From the NCBI GenBank assembly GCA_003868215.1, contig QWDQ01000038.1, positions 62,001-126,000 on the forward strand: a stretch of 64,000 nucleotides of DNA, written 5' to 3'. The DNA comes from Pseudophaeomoniella oleicola (Eukaryota > Ascomycota > Eurotiomycetes > Phaeomoniellales > Phaeomoniellaceae). Of the stretch, positions 31,791 to 43,477 are shown piece after piece. Each line of letters starts with the position of its first letter. The first letter of the stretch is position 1. The notes beneath the pieces were generated by a model. That model was not told the DNA's origin. It saw nothing but the letters and a program-made list of their open reading frames with translations, and did not search any database. The position numbers and the translations under genes are program-made.

Positions 31791-33047
31791 TCAGGGCAAT
31801 TTGTTCCTTGAAAAGAACTGGACCAAATGTTGACTCGTGAAATTGAAGTTCGCCGTCTGGTTGGGACTTCCGGCCAGATCCAGCCCCAACGTTGAAGGCC
31901 AGGCATGCCCCAGTCCCTCCACCGTCAAAGATCTCACTTCCGCTCCTGGGCAATCCCACACTTCCTCCCAAGCACCCGGGTGTACTTCTTCAACACTCGG
32001 TTCAGGCCACTCCCCATCATACCGCCCTTTGCACCCATTCCTCTCTGCCCATTGTCTCCTCCAGAGCCTTACGTCAGGCTCCGGGCCAAAAATGCCGATT
32101 CCTGGGGCACGTCCATAGAAGGGTGTTATCGTGTCTTCGACTCCATGTGCGTGAAACATGGCAACAGGGTGAGATGGCGAGCAATTGTGGAACGCGTATG
32201 TGCCCTGATACAGCGCTGGAGAGACGGGTGCAAAACCAGCAAAGATAGAAGACGTGTCCGGACGGCAAGCCAGCAGAGCTGTGAAGCCTCCGCCATTGGA
32301 TTTTCCGCATGCATATATGCGGGACATGTCAACAGTGTAGGCTGAGGAGATGGCGGAGATGATGTCGTAGACGTAGGCGATCTTTCAAGGTTAGCGTTGG
32401 ATTTCCCCAGGGAAAGAGAGCCCAGAGGCTCCATCGGTACGTCTCGGGGGGCTCCTAACAAAAGAAGAAGAGAGAAGGCCTACATCGTCCACCGTCGTGT
32501 TCTCATACCGTGCCCCTTTCCAAATATGCGTCATGTTCCAATCCGAGTTATTGACGCCCTGTGCATAAGCGGTCAGGAACGGCTTTCCCGCGATGCTCAG
32601 AGACGGATCCGACAGCTCGGTAATGCGCTGCTGCTTTTCGCTGAACCCGCCCGCTTTCCCATACAACATGTCAGTACTTATGTAGTTACCGGTTTGCAAG
32701 GAGAAGAGCGGGAACCAGGACAAGCGATAGGAAAGTTCTATATCAGGTCCATGTAGAATCAAACAGATTCCTTTATATAACTCACCGCCATGAAAAGACA
32801 GAACCAACGGATACTCCACCCCCTCCTCATACGCCTCCGGCACATTCAACAAAAATGTGCGCTCGGTCGGCAGCGTGAACGCGACGTTTCCCGTCGTCAC
32901 CTCCGGTTTCTTCAGAACGGCCTGTAACTGTGATGACGACGATGGTGGGGTTGCTGTGTGCACGAGGCCAGCTGCTGCGACGACGATGAGGAGGAGGAGG
33001 AGAAGGATGTTGTGGTAGTATATAATGGCAAGATTGAGGACTGCCAT
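31791..33047 (-). CDS. Secreted CE1 esterase (feruloyl esterase / polyhydroxybutyrate depolymerase-like)
   Basis: Three exons: 33047..32786, 32653..32484 and 32381..31791, giving 340 residues. The start is at MAVLNLAIIYYHNI; a long hydrophobic stretch (ILLLLLLIVVAAAGLV) is the signal peptide. Motifs: EYPLVLSFHGAGGFS (oxyanion-hole HG, after splicing), GKPFLTAYAQGVNNS, SRIYACGKSNGGGF with nucleophile Ser in GKSNGG, FHAHGVEDTITPFYG (acid region) and GLGHAWPS (catalytic His). The triad therefore looks complete. Such enzymes release ferulic acid from plant cell-wall polysaccharides or cleave short polyesters. Intron 2 (32483..32382) has a GTAGGC donor and a GCTAACC branch. Intron 1 (32785..32654, 132 nt) is a multiple of three and free of stops. 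A second acceptor inside it (GATATAG) would also keep frame, so the first junction is the least sure part of the model. Confidence 0.82.
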
Positions 33048-33972
33048 TCTTTGAGATCGTTGTTGTTGTTGAGATGGAACTAGCTGTTGAATAGTATTCG
33101 AGGATGAGACTTGGACTTTGATGTAATTACTATATCGGTGATCAATCAGTACTAGCAAGAACACGCAACCAAAAACAGCAACAACAATTTCCTACGAGAT
33201 ATCTACAGAAAGACGTCCATCTGCAGTACATGTGTACACAGGATGAGATATGTACCAAAGGTATCTGTGTTATCAATCAACCCACCCACTCCCCTCCCCC
33301 TCTCATTCGGATATCGGATACCGTTCCGTTCCATGATAGATAAGAAGACTATCTCGCTACTGCCTTGGCTTTGATATCCTTGCATAGAAAATCATGAATA
33401 GTACAGGGGTGTATTAGATATAGATACAGATAACACTAGATGCATTATATTATCCATGTTTTTATCATTATCAGATACCCATTCTTCTATTTTGTCTTCT
33501 TCTTTTAGGGCAGATGGTAAGAGACATTACCAAAAGAAATCGATTAGATCACCGCAAAAGTCTGAGAACAGTATCAAAGAGAGGAAGGATTGCCAAAGGA
33601 CATGTGCATATATTCGTAGGATGGGGGTTTGAAGGTGCTGAGTACTACTCTTGATTTACTCGCAGTATCATATGTTGTCCTTCGAGAGTACTCAGACGGA
33701 TTGCAGTGACGGACTAGCTATTGTAAACCGGCTTCGTGGCGTTGTCATATATGCTACTTTTGCATCCTGACTCGCTGAAGTAGGTGCCTGTATAGGTAGA
33801 TTTATAGCAATGGCGAAGGCAAATAGCTAGGAGTGAGAGCATCCGCGACACACTTTGTTATAACATTCAACACACAGAAAGGAAGCTAGAGAACGGTAAG
33901 ATATGGAAAGAAAACGCCTCCGAGTGATGTTCACCCATACCGGATGCCATCACGAGTCCTGCCACTGTTGGC
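33048..33972. other. Intergenic spacer
   Basis: 925 bp between the esterase start and the oxalate decarboxylase stop. It is AT-rich around 33400-33480. No gene is seen. Confidence 0.6.
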
Positions 33973-35456
33973 TTACTTCGGTGTAAAATCCGTCTCTGTC
34001 GAATTCGTACTTCCCGGCTTGAGAATCGTCTTACTTTTCGGCAACGCGTCCAAAACATCGTCTGTTAGGTTGAGGGTATCCTTGACGATTTGATTCGGTG
34101 TTAGAGCGAGCCACTGACTCAAACTGATATCCGAATACCTGGGGGCTTGCAGGACTTCGAGGACAACGATGTCATCGTCGCCGACGTTTTCGATGTAATG
34201 AGATTCCGGGACCGGGATGTAGGCGACATCGCCGGCGGAGAAGTCAAAGGTACGCGAGGACTCAGGGGCAGAGAAAAGGGTGATACGTGCCGCGGAACCA
34301 GAGATGAAGAATGACCACTCGTCCGAGGTCAGGTGCCAATGGACTTCGCGCATGGCGCCCGGTTTGATGGTGACAAGAGCGGCACTGAACATTGAGGCGA
34401 TGGGGAATGTTGTTGGATCGATGATCTTGACGGATCCGCCGTCGACCTCGTAGGGTGGCTGTTGGGAAAGGTGAAACGTATACGAACCGTTCCCACTTAT
34501 GGCACCGGCAGGTCCTGTGACGGTCTGTGTCGAGATGTCGCTGGATTGAGCTGTACCAGGGAATATCCAGAGCTGATCTTGTGGGATATCCTTGAAAGCA
34601 TCAACACTCGTCTGAAAGTTCTTTGCGAGGACAGACAACGGGTTCCTGAGAAATGCCTCTGAAGCGAGAAATGTGCCCTCTTCTGAAAAGTCGCCGTCAT
34701 CGAAGACAAGCAAGAACTCTGTCCCGTTTTCGAAAGCTTGTATGCTATGGGGGATGCCGGGAGGGAAGAACCACACATCTCCAGCATTCAGGTCATCGAC
34801 AAACGTTTCACCATTCTCATTGATAGCCTGTACCCTGACGCTGCCGTTCAGGATAATGGACCATTCACCTGCTTTGTGCCAGTGTAGTTCACGATACGCG
34901 TGCGGTACCAGCCTCATATCTACGCCAGCCATCGATGTGGCAGCTGGAAGAACAGCTTCATTCTGCTGCCTCGCCCAGCCTGCGCTCTTGATACCATTTC
35001 TGTTATGGCTTAGACCCATCGGCCACTTTGCATTGGGAACGTCACCTGAGTCGGTTCCAGGAGGCGCGAACAAGTCACTGTTGATAGAATCGTAGCGGTA
35101 GTTGCCTAACATTATTAGTTTAAATGACAACGAGCATCTGAAGTGCACATACGAGGACCAGGGTCTGTCCCTCCCTTGGAGCCGCGGATAGGCTGCGGGT
35201 TGTCGGTGCTGGTGAAATCGAGGTAGAAACCTAGATCTGCTGAAGCACTTTGTCCATCAACTAACTCGTAATTGATTGGAGCCTCCGGTGAGTCAACAGG
35301 AGCACCATCGACACCCAGCAGTGATGAATCTCCGCGGAGTCCCTCAGGGGTCCCGGCGGGTTCGCTAGGAACGGCACGGGGGATAGCAGGAGCCGTAGAG
35401 CTGACAGATACTAAGATCGAGAGCAAACAAGTGCGAATAACGATGCAGGGAGACAT
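33973..35456 (-). CDS. Oxalate decarboxylase (bicupin), secreted
   Basis: Two exons: 35456..35153 and 35105..33973, giving 478 residues. The intron (35152..35106, 47 nt) has a GTATGT donor, a CTAATAATG region and a TTAG acceptor. It decarboxylates oxalate to formate and CO2 with Mn. Seen: signal peptide (MSPCIVIRTCLLSILVSVSS) and two cupin domains. In cupin 1, RELHWHKAGEWSIILNG (about residues 173-189) supplies His-x-His and Glu, and GDVWFFPPGIPHSIQ the fourth metal His. In cupin 2, REVHWHLTSDEWSFFISG and GDVAYIPVPESHYIEN supply the same set. Both metal sites look intact. An ATG 31 codons upstream (35549) is in frame, but a TTTCAG acceptor-like sequence lies just before 35456 and the signal peptide argues for the shorter start. 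Likely secreted or wall-bound, for oxalate detoxification or pH control. Confidence 0.9.
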
Positions 35457-37095
35457 ACTGAAAGACGCAGGATTAACTAGTTGAGAGCTCCAGAAGCAGT
35501 CTGGGGAAACAAAAGTAGGCGTTCGCAACAACTGGAAGGGAGTGTTCATTTATGACATTTCCTCCGGACCGACCGGTAGCCATCCCATTGTCCCATGGGT
35601 ACCAATGCGAGATCAATTGGGGTCATGACCTTGACAGAAGTGACACTGAGCCCTTACAGGCGTAGCATCGTGATGAAAAATGCAGCTTTCCAGCTGTCTA
35701 AGCCGCTTGGGGGAAAGATAATGCCGCATCTTCGATGAACAAGCTCAAGATACAATGGTTATCCCCAGGATGAGCACATGGTCTCCTAGCGATATAGAGG
35801 AGCTTGTAATGTTTAGCCGTCTCGCCGTTCGAGTCACGCTTGACGTCGAGTATGTGCCTGCTGAACTTGTACAAGGTTTGCAGGGGGGATGAGAGACGGA
35901 GCAACGACTCCCCCTCTTATTTGTTGATGAGGATGAGGAATGCAGTCGACGTTCTAAGTATAGCCACTGAGAACGAGCTTGCGAAATAACGGTGTGTAGT
36001 CACGTATAAGTATACAGATCCTGGACGATATGCGAAGCGGAGAACAGTCGGTGTTGTCTCGATGACCGGGATCGGTCGGCGGCGCTTAATTGAAGTGCCT
36101 CGATATCACTATGGGACAAGCCAATTGCTGATCATTGCGGGGTTCGTTTAAAGAGAGGGCGTAGGTGTATACCTCGTTTATCGTAGTACAAGCTTCGAAG
36201 GCCTCACAAAGCTTAAGATTATCGGTAGTTGCAGTATGTCGTCCCGTCGACGAGTCCTGCGAGCCTGTACCAGGATGTTCGACAAGCATGAAAGGTGAAC
36301 CTGCATATCACACCCACTAATAGCTTACGTATGGATGCTCGTAGCGGCCTGATTGGCCTCGATACTTCCGACTCAATCTACCGGCTTGTGCAGTTGCACT
36401 TACAAGAAGAGATAATGTCAAGGTCTTGTTGCCAGTTCCTTGGAAGTCAGTGCAAGTTTGATATGTTAGTCGTCATGACGGAAACGAGCCCGAGGGTTCC
36501 CTGTCAACTCTGGGATCGTACCTTGTGACTAAGTCGGCGAGAACCTGCGTCGTAGGAGATCTTTGCCTTCATTCAGCTCATTTGGAATAGCAGTGCACAT
36601 CTTTCGCTTCAACGTTCTGCCGACTGACCAAGGGATCAAGTCTGGTGGTATAGGATGGGCGGGGTCATGTTACGCCAACCAGGCCGTTGAGAGGAGATCG
36701 TTGTGCTAATGTAAACCTTCGAGAGAGGCTGAGTGTGTGTTATGGATGGGAAAACATCAGCATCAAGATTGGAGGTTCGAAGTCAATTGCTTTTTGGACT
36801 ACGACTAAGAAAGTATGAGCTATGTGTGTGTTTGCGGGAAGGTATTCCCTTGTCATTAGTATCTTGTGATTCAACCAAAGGCTTTTGAGACCGACATTCT
36901 CGTCATGCAATCCTACCCACGCACTGCCAGTTGAAGCGACTCCTTAGTGGATGTGGTTGCAACCCGCGATGAAAGACTTGAGAAAACCCGGTACTGTAAA
37001 TTGTTGTATACCATTGCAATAGAACTGTTGCCATCCAAATACAACATCGAAACGACCTTTTCACATCCTGATCCATCAATCGCCCGCAAAATGAT
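35457..37095. other. Intergenic spacer
   Basis: 1,639 bp between the oxalate decarboxylase start and the NOXB stop. No recognisable gene or repeat is seen. Confidence 0.55.
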
Positions 37096-38895
37096 CTAGA
37101 AATTCTCCTTACCCCAAACGTACTTGAAATCACGGTCGCTGTACATATTACACTTGATGTGTAATACACTGCCAAGGGGTTTCGGTCCACAGAAGAAGAC
37201 ACCAGCTTCTGCTGGGGTATGGATCTTTCTTATGGATCTGAATATCATGTCCCAGTTTGGACGGCCAAAGTTGGTAGGACTTCGGAGTCCAGTGATGGCA
37301 TCGGCCTCGGCATTTCCAGCGTCGTTGATCATGATGTTTGTGGCGTCATCTGAGCGTATCTTTGCCGTCAAGTACTGCAGCATTGTCAGTGAGAGTAGAT
37401 AACGGACAAGGGTAATATCACTTACTGTATGAATTTCGATAGCATTTCCCAGATCTTGTGCCTCGATAGCAGACAGCAGACTGCGGAACCATTCAAAGGA
37501 GCCAAAGTCACGGCATATCCAGAAGAAGTAGACTTTTCGAAGACGGGTCTTCTGCTGTGGGTAATTCATTCGATACCAGATAGATTTCAGAATCGAGGCG
37601 AACGGCGTCACCCCAATACCGGCTCCACAGAGAACAGCCACTTCGTATTTGAAGACGTCTTCAGAGGCTGAACCAAATGGACCATCAATGTATACTCTTG
37701 GTAGGATTCTCTTCAGTGCCGGATCAACATCCGAGCCAGCATCAGGACTGACGCCAACGACAGCAGACTTTTCACCCTTCTCCCCCTTTGGTTTGTCGAA
37801 TTCACAGCCAAGCACCTTCCCGAGAGCTTTAGTGAAGTTTCCTGCAACACGGACGTGGACTGAAATGTAATCTTCCTCTGGGGCTGACGTCAACGTAAAA
37901 GGATGATACTGCCAAACGGAGATTTCGGGGCAGCACAAGAAAATGTATTGGCCAGCCCGGGTCTTGGTGCGCTCCTTCTTTATTTGAATTTCAATGACAT
38001 TCGAGGGATGTTGAACGACTTTGCTGATATATGTTTTGTGACGACCACGTAATTCACGTGCGACCCTTTCTGCCAGGTAGATGAATCCTCCCCACATCCA
38101 GTACTGGTAGAACACACCAGTACCAAAGCAGAAGGGTGCTGTGTCAGTCTTGATCATGCAGAAAGCACCGTGCACAGACCAGAAAACGAAGAATATGATG
38201 AAGAGGTGATGCATGTACCAAAACCGTTCGAAATTCTTGCGACGGGCCTTCTCAACAGAAGTGAAGAGCATGGCCATGAGAGCTATAAGCATCACATAGC
38301 CTGACCATCCCGGGCCTGTCACGAAATTCGCCAGCAGAAACCCGGGAATTCCCAGATGTTGTTTCGCCGATAGCTGGGCAAAGTTGTTCCAGTGAGCGAT
38401 GGTGTGGACCCATGTGAAGAAAACAATCGAGTATGCGACAAGCTTGTGGAAGGTAAGGTTCTTGTCGAATTGAATGATACCATTTAGAGGAGTCTGCCTG
38501 CCCAGGGATATCAGGGTTCTGCACACTGGAAATAGAACCACAGCGATGTCGAAGTGCAAGACCAAAGCTGCCGAACGTGCGATTGGATAGGTGATGCCAA
38601 ATGTCCCTCTTGCGGTGGTCAAGTTGTCCTTTAGTTGATAATTCATGAAACCGAAGGCGAAGATCATAGCGTGTACTGCGGCAAAGACGAAGACAAACAA
38701 CCTTCTGTAACCTTCATTCACCATCCACACATCGAATTTCTCCCATAGAGTGTACTCTCGGGGAGGTTCTCCGCTCATCTCGCCAGACATCAACATCCGT
38801 GTCAGCGGAGGCCATCGTGATCGCTCTGAAGGCTTGCTTGATATCGAACTGGTCTCTGACCAAGCGCCTGACTTTTCTAGGGAGTATCCAGCCAT
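37096..38895 (-). CDS. noxB: NADPH oxidase B (Nox2-type, gp91phox homologue)
   Basis: Two exons: 38895..37426 and 37374..37096, giving 582 residues. The intron (37425..37375) is only 51 nt, has a GTAAGT donor, a CTGAC branch and a GCAG acceptor, and contains no stop. It makes superoxide by moving electrons from NADPH through FAD and two hemes; NoxB with NoxR acts in spore germination and appressorium or sexual development in other fungi. Seen: a 45-residue N-terminal extension before REYTLWEKFDVWMVNEGYRR, which together with NYQLKDN distinguishes NoxB from NoxA; six membrane segments; heme ligand pairs His150/His164 and His229/His242; FAD motif HPFTLTSAPEED; NADPH motif GAGIGVTPFASIL; FFCGPKPLG; and the C-terminal Phe in VWGKENF. 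There is no EF-hand, so it is not NoxC. Confidence 0.95.
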   Translation of the reverse strand: MAGYSLEKSGAWSETSSISSKPSERSRWPPLTRMLMSGEMSGEPPREYTLWEKFDVWMVNEGYRRLFVFVFAAVHAMIFAFGFMNYQLKDNLTTARGTFGITYPIARSAALVLHFDIAVVLFPVCRTLISLGRQTPLNGIIQFDKNLTFHKLVAYSIVFFTWVHTIAHWNNFAQLSAKQHLGIPGFLLANFVTGPGWSGYVMLIALMAMLFTSVEKARRKNFERFWYMHHLFIIFFVFWSVHGAFCMIKTDTAPFCFGTGVFYQYWMWGGFIYLAERVARELRGRHKTYISKVVQHPSNVIEIQIKKERTKTRAGQYIFLCCPEISVWQYHPFTLTSAPEEDYISVHVRVAGNFTKALGKVLGCEFDKPKGEKGEKSAVVGVSPDAGSDVDPALKRILPRVYIDGPFGSASEDVFKYEVAVLCGAGIGVTPFASILKSIWYRMNYPQQKTRLRKVYFFWICRDFGSFEWFRSLLSAIEAQDLGNAIEIHTVSDITLVRYLLSLTMLQYLTAKIRSDDATNIMINDAGNAEADAITGLRSPTNFGRPNWDMIFRSIRKIHTPAEAGVFFCGPKPLGSVLHIKCNMYSDRDFKYVWGKENF

Positions 38896-40333
38896 TTTCT
38901 GGTCTGACCTCCGAAATACGATAAGATCGAATAAGCTCAGCCTGCTGAGCACCAAGTCCTTCAGTCGCTGTTGTCGACTTCGAGTAGAAAAAGGAAGATT
39001 ATGGTCAATTAGTAATATAAAATATACAAGTGAAGAATTGCTCGATAGTCAAGAGACGACAAGGTACCTGACCGAGTCCTGGCTTGTCAAGAAACAAGAA
39101 AAGAAAAGAGAAGGGAAGAGAGAGGAGGCGTTTAAGCATGATAAGGAAACCCAAGGAGGTGACGAGAGCACTGAGCGAACCCAGCATCACATATTTCTGG
39201 ACAGTGCATGTGTTTGGGACGGGTGGTGCCTCAAGCAAGTGGACCCGAACAGAGAGCTCTGGATTTCTTGGTGATGTTTGTAGCATTTTGCAACGTTTCA
39301 ACAGCCTTCAGTCTACGGCAAGTTCCTGAGTTAACAATTGAGGAACTAGGATATTCGTCCAGTTGGTGGTTGTGTGAAATTACGAGGTCGATAATCATCG
39401 GAGAATTCTGGTGAGGAAGACAATGGGAGGAGAGGCTCAAGCGCCTTGTGTCGGACTACTGTCTCATTTGGTGTTTGACGTTGCCGCCATCGCTAGGTCC
39501 TACGTAGTAGTACGTAGTAGTACTTGACTCCTGGTTGCCAAGACCCATACCTGGCGTGATAAATCCCCGAAATACCATACGCCTTGAACATATTACTGTC
39601 TACTTACCTACCTGGGTAAGTATCTATGGTCTGTACACATCTGATTAATAATAGATGCTGAATTGGACAATCTGATAGTACAAGTATTGCATCTAAGAGA
39701 TAAAAGCCTTAAGTAGAGGGTTCCTTCCCTGCGAAGAATGATCGTATATGCCTCGTACTCTTTCACACCTTCCTACCTATCCTATGATAAAATGCCAACA
39801 TACCGACGTGCCATCCCTATAGAATATGCATTGCACTACAAAGATATTACAGCTCACGCAGGGCACCCTGGGTTTGAAGTCACGTTTCGCATAATGCGCG
39901 AGGAGACAACGTCAGATGTGTCTTACATGTGACTGGCCATCGTGGTACTGTATCAATATCACGGATCATATTGTTCACATGATGACCGGCGCGTATCCTA
40001 CAGGGTAGCAAGTGGACAAACGAGCAAGGGAGGAAGATACGTGAATTACTATGTTACTTGAAGCTGATTTGCCTTGTGACGCACTGCCATTTATCGTGAC
40101 TGGTATGCAATAGAAGACAAAAATCCATTGTGTTAAACATGACCGACTCCCCAATGCATCAAAGTGTCCCTGATAGGATGGTACCGTAGACTAGACGACG
40201 AGGGCAACAGCCTCATAGGTTTCATCCACGATATTGTCCCTGCTGCCAGCATGCGCGGTCGGGATTGCACCATCCATTGCTGTAAACCGAGAGGCCTCTT
40301 GTTGGCCGTTAAACACTGCCTCCACGAGCGTCA
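38896..40333. other. Intergenic spacer
   Basis: 1,438 bp between the NOXB start and the UBC4 stop. It includes a duplicated TACGTAGTAG motif at about 39500-39525 within an AT-rich part. No supported gene is seen. Confidence 0.55.
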
Positions 40334-41069
<736 letters not shown>

Positions 41070-41652
41070 GTCTTTTTATCGAAGATGAGGTAGTTGTGGT
41101 AAGGCAGAAAGGTGTGAGGTGATGGTGAAAGTGGGCTGTTGCGTCGGGTACGAATTAGTCAAAGGATACCGAGATTTTGAAAAGTTGCAACGATGAGCAG
41201 GCACACTCACCACCAGGGGGAAAGAGGAAGGAGAGATGTTATAAGATGGAAGTTGTGCGATTGTTTGTGTTTGATCTGGATTTCTTGCAGTGTTGATAAC
41301 AAAGTCGCCCGCCGTCAGAGTGATGAAGAAGAGAATGTTGGTTTGTTCCTTCCTTCACTGACGGCACGAGGGCAGGAGGCAGTACAACCAAACCACTTTT
41401 GGCATTAGGCTGCCAAGCGCTTAGAGAATCGCTGTGGCTCCTCTCACTGCACGATCTTGGGCGATTGAAACCGCCACCTTTCGGCTGACTGATCGCAGAC
41501 AAATTTACTGAGTACAGTACGGAAGCTTATGGAATGATTGACCAATATTATATAACCAAAACCAGTCGCTTTCGTGCAAGGTACTGTCATCAGAAATTCT
41601 CTGAATAAGTCTCTTAATTTTATTTGCATGATCAAGCCACGCAATGCTCTAC
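41070..41652. other. Intergenic spacer
   Basis: 583 bp between the UBC4 start and the glutaryl-CoA dehydrogenase stop. It holds the UBC4 promoter and 5' leader; nothing else is seen. Confidence 0.6.
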
Positions 41653-43111
41653 TTATACAAAGGCTTGCAAGCCAGTGATCGCACGACCTAAAATCAAACC
41701 TGAACAGATGGTCAGCTGTTGCTGGCTGTAGATTGGACATCATTCCAGTATAACTCACTGTGTATATCACTTTGCCCCTCATAAGTCTGAGTCACAAAGA
41801 GATTGGCAACGTGACGCCCAATATGATATTCGTCGCTGACCGCATTTCCACCAAATATCTCCTGCAGCCTGCACATGGTAAGCGGCGACTTTCTTCTCAT
41901 CAGGGACCGGAACTTACACTCTGGAATTGATCAATGCTCTATCACAATTCTGTCGCTTGATCATCGAGATCATCTCAGGGGCAGCCTTCCCCTCATCCTT
42001 CAATCTACCGACTTGGGTAGCAGCCAGGATACCATAGGCGGCATCTGTCACAGCATCTGCAAGCTTCTTCTGCACAAGTTGATACTTAGCAATTGGATTA
42101 TTCTTGAACTGCCTCCTTTCCAATGCATATGTCCTCGCCCTGTCTATGCAGTCTTCTAGCGCTCCCATAGTACCCCAAGCAATTCCGTAGCGCGCGGAAT
42201 TGAGACAGCTGAACGGACCCCTTAGACCCTCAACATCCGGAAACATATTGGCTTCAGGTACAGGACATTCATCCAGTTGGATCATCCCAGTTATCGATGC
42301 CCGGAGACCATTCTTGTGTTTCAGCGGTGGCGTCTCCAGAGTTCCTGGGGGACACTGATCCCGCTCAATTACGAAGCCTCTTATCTTTCCTGTGCTCTCC
42401 AATTTGGCCCATACCAGTAGAAGTTCTGCAATTGGGGAGTTGGTAATCCAAGTCTTCGCACCGCTCATCGACAAGTACCCTTTCTTAGTTGGATGGGGTT
42501 TCGCGATTGTCTCCATACTGCCTGGGTCCGAACCGTGGTTAGGTTCAGTCAACCCGAAGCATCCTACCATTTGACCTTTTGCTAGCTTTGGTAACCACCT
42601 TTGCTTTTGTTCCTCGGTACCAAACTCGTCTATGCCACCCATGACCAACGAGCTTTGTACGGAATATCCGGACCTGTAACCTGAATCTATTCTCTCAACT
42701 TCTCTTGTAACGAGTCCTGACGCTACACTACTGACCCCAGCACAATCGTAGCCTTTGATAGTAGCGCCTAGGAGACCAAGTTCGCCCATCTCGAGGAGGA
42801 TATTTCGGTCATAGTCTTCATTTCGATATGCATCTACGCGTTCGGTCAGTCGATGCTGTCAAGTAAGAGACGTGAGCAATATCAGGCGCACCTAGCACTC
42901 TCGGGAGTAGTCTTTCCTGACAGTATGATTTGGCCGTCTCTTGTATCGCTATTTCTTCTTCTGTGAACAAATTTGCAGCATCCAATGGATCTTGCCAGGT
43001 GAATGATGACGGCGTATGCGCGTACCGCTTCTGACCCCACAGCTGGATTGTCAGGGAAGTAGAGCGCCGGAACGCATGTCGAGCAACCAGGCGATTCATG
43101 GCGATCGTCAT
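41653..43111 (-). CDS. Glutaryl-CoA dehydrogenase, mitochondrial
   Basis: Four exons: 43111..42892, 42833..41918, 41868..41759 and 41699..41653, giving 430 residues. It oxidatively decarboxylates glutaryl-CoA to crotonyl-CoA in lysine and tryptophan breakdown, passing electrons to ETF. Seen: a mitochondrial presequence rich in Arg/Ser ([20 protein letters not shown]), [18 protein letters not shown] typical of [24 protein letters not shown], the FAD-binding [17 protein letters not shown] and [48 protein letters not shown], and TYEGQSDIH, which contains the catalytic Glu position of the acyl-CoA dehydrogenase family. The final 15-codon exon ends [14 protein letters not shown]. It is divergent from FEN1, sharing a 366-bp promoter. 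Confidence 0.93.
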
Positions 43112-43375
43112 GGCTTCAACTGCTAGCAGATTAAAGCCAGTTCATGAAGGCAAGGGATCAAATCAATCATTGGGAAGCTTTTCTGAAATTGTAGAAGACA
43201 ACAATTGAACTGCAATCCAATGCGGGGATCCTCTGGGGGAGCATGGCCGAGGCTTAAAGATCTCACAGCCGACAAGGCCTTCGTGGCGCTGATCTCCGCC
43301 CGAAAAAAGTAGTAAAATGAAAGTTATGACGTGACGATTGTGAAATTGGAGTTCGATTTCACTCAACGCGGGTGC

Positions 43376-43392
43376 GTGCAACTTTCGCGATA
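43376..43392 (+). promoter_or_regulatory. Repeated upstream box, copy 1
   Basis: Reads CGTGCAACTTTCGCGAT. It matches copy 2 at 43441-43457 at 16 of 17 positions. The TTTCGCG core resembles the E2F/MBF-type sites of G1/S genes; this reading is inference. Confidence 0.55.
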
Positions 43393-43440
43393 ATAGTGAA
43401 CACCGTCTGGAATAACTGTCAGCTATCGAAGCTAAACAGC

Positions 43441-43457
43441 CGTGCAACTTGCGCGAT
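43441..43457 (+). promoter_or_regulatory. Repeated upstream box, copy 2
   Basis: Reads CGTGCAACTTGCGCGAT and lies 20 nt before the FEN1 start codon, so it may be in the leader rather than the core promoter. Confidence 0.55.
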
Positions 43458-43477
43458 TCCTTCGCAACGCAGTCAGG

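Larger units (their letters stand above)
43112..43477. promoter_or_regulatory. Bidirectional promoter, glutaryl-CoA dehydrogenase / FEN1
   Basis: 366 bp between two divergent start codons. It holds two copies of a 17-nt box (43376-43392 and 43441-43457), an ACGCGGG element just before the first, and TGACGTGACG at about 43328. No TATA box stands out. Confidence 0.6.

Noticed and set aside
32126-32461. Second minus-strand frame overlapping the CE1 esterase
   Set aside because: It is a shifted frame over two exons and one intron of the esterase, with no independent features.
35457-35549. Upstream ATG (35549) as the start of oxalate decarboxylase
   Set aside because: It would bury the signal peptide 31 residues inside the protein, and an acceptor-like TTTCAG lies just before the preferred ATG; kept only as an alternative.
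36760-36800. GGTTCGAAGTC, a possible tRNA T-arm
   Set aside because: Flanking bases do not form a cloverleaf or an acceptor stem.
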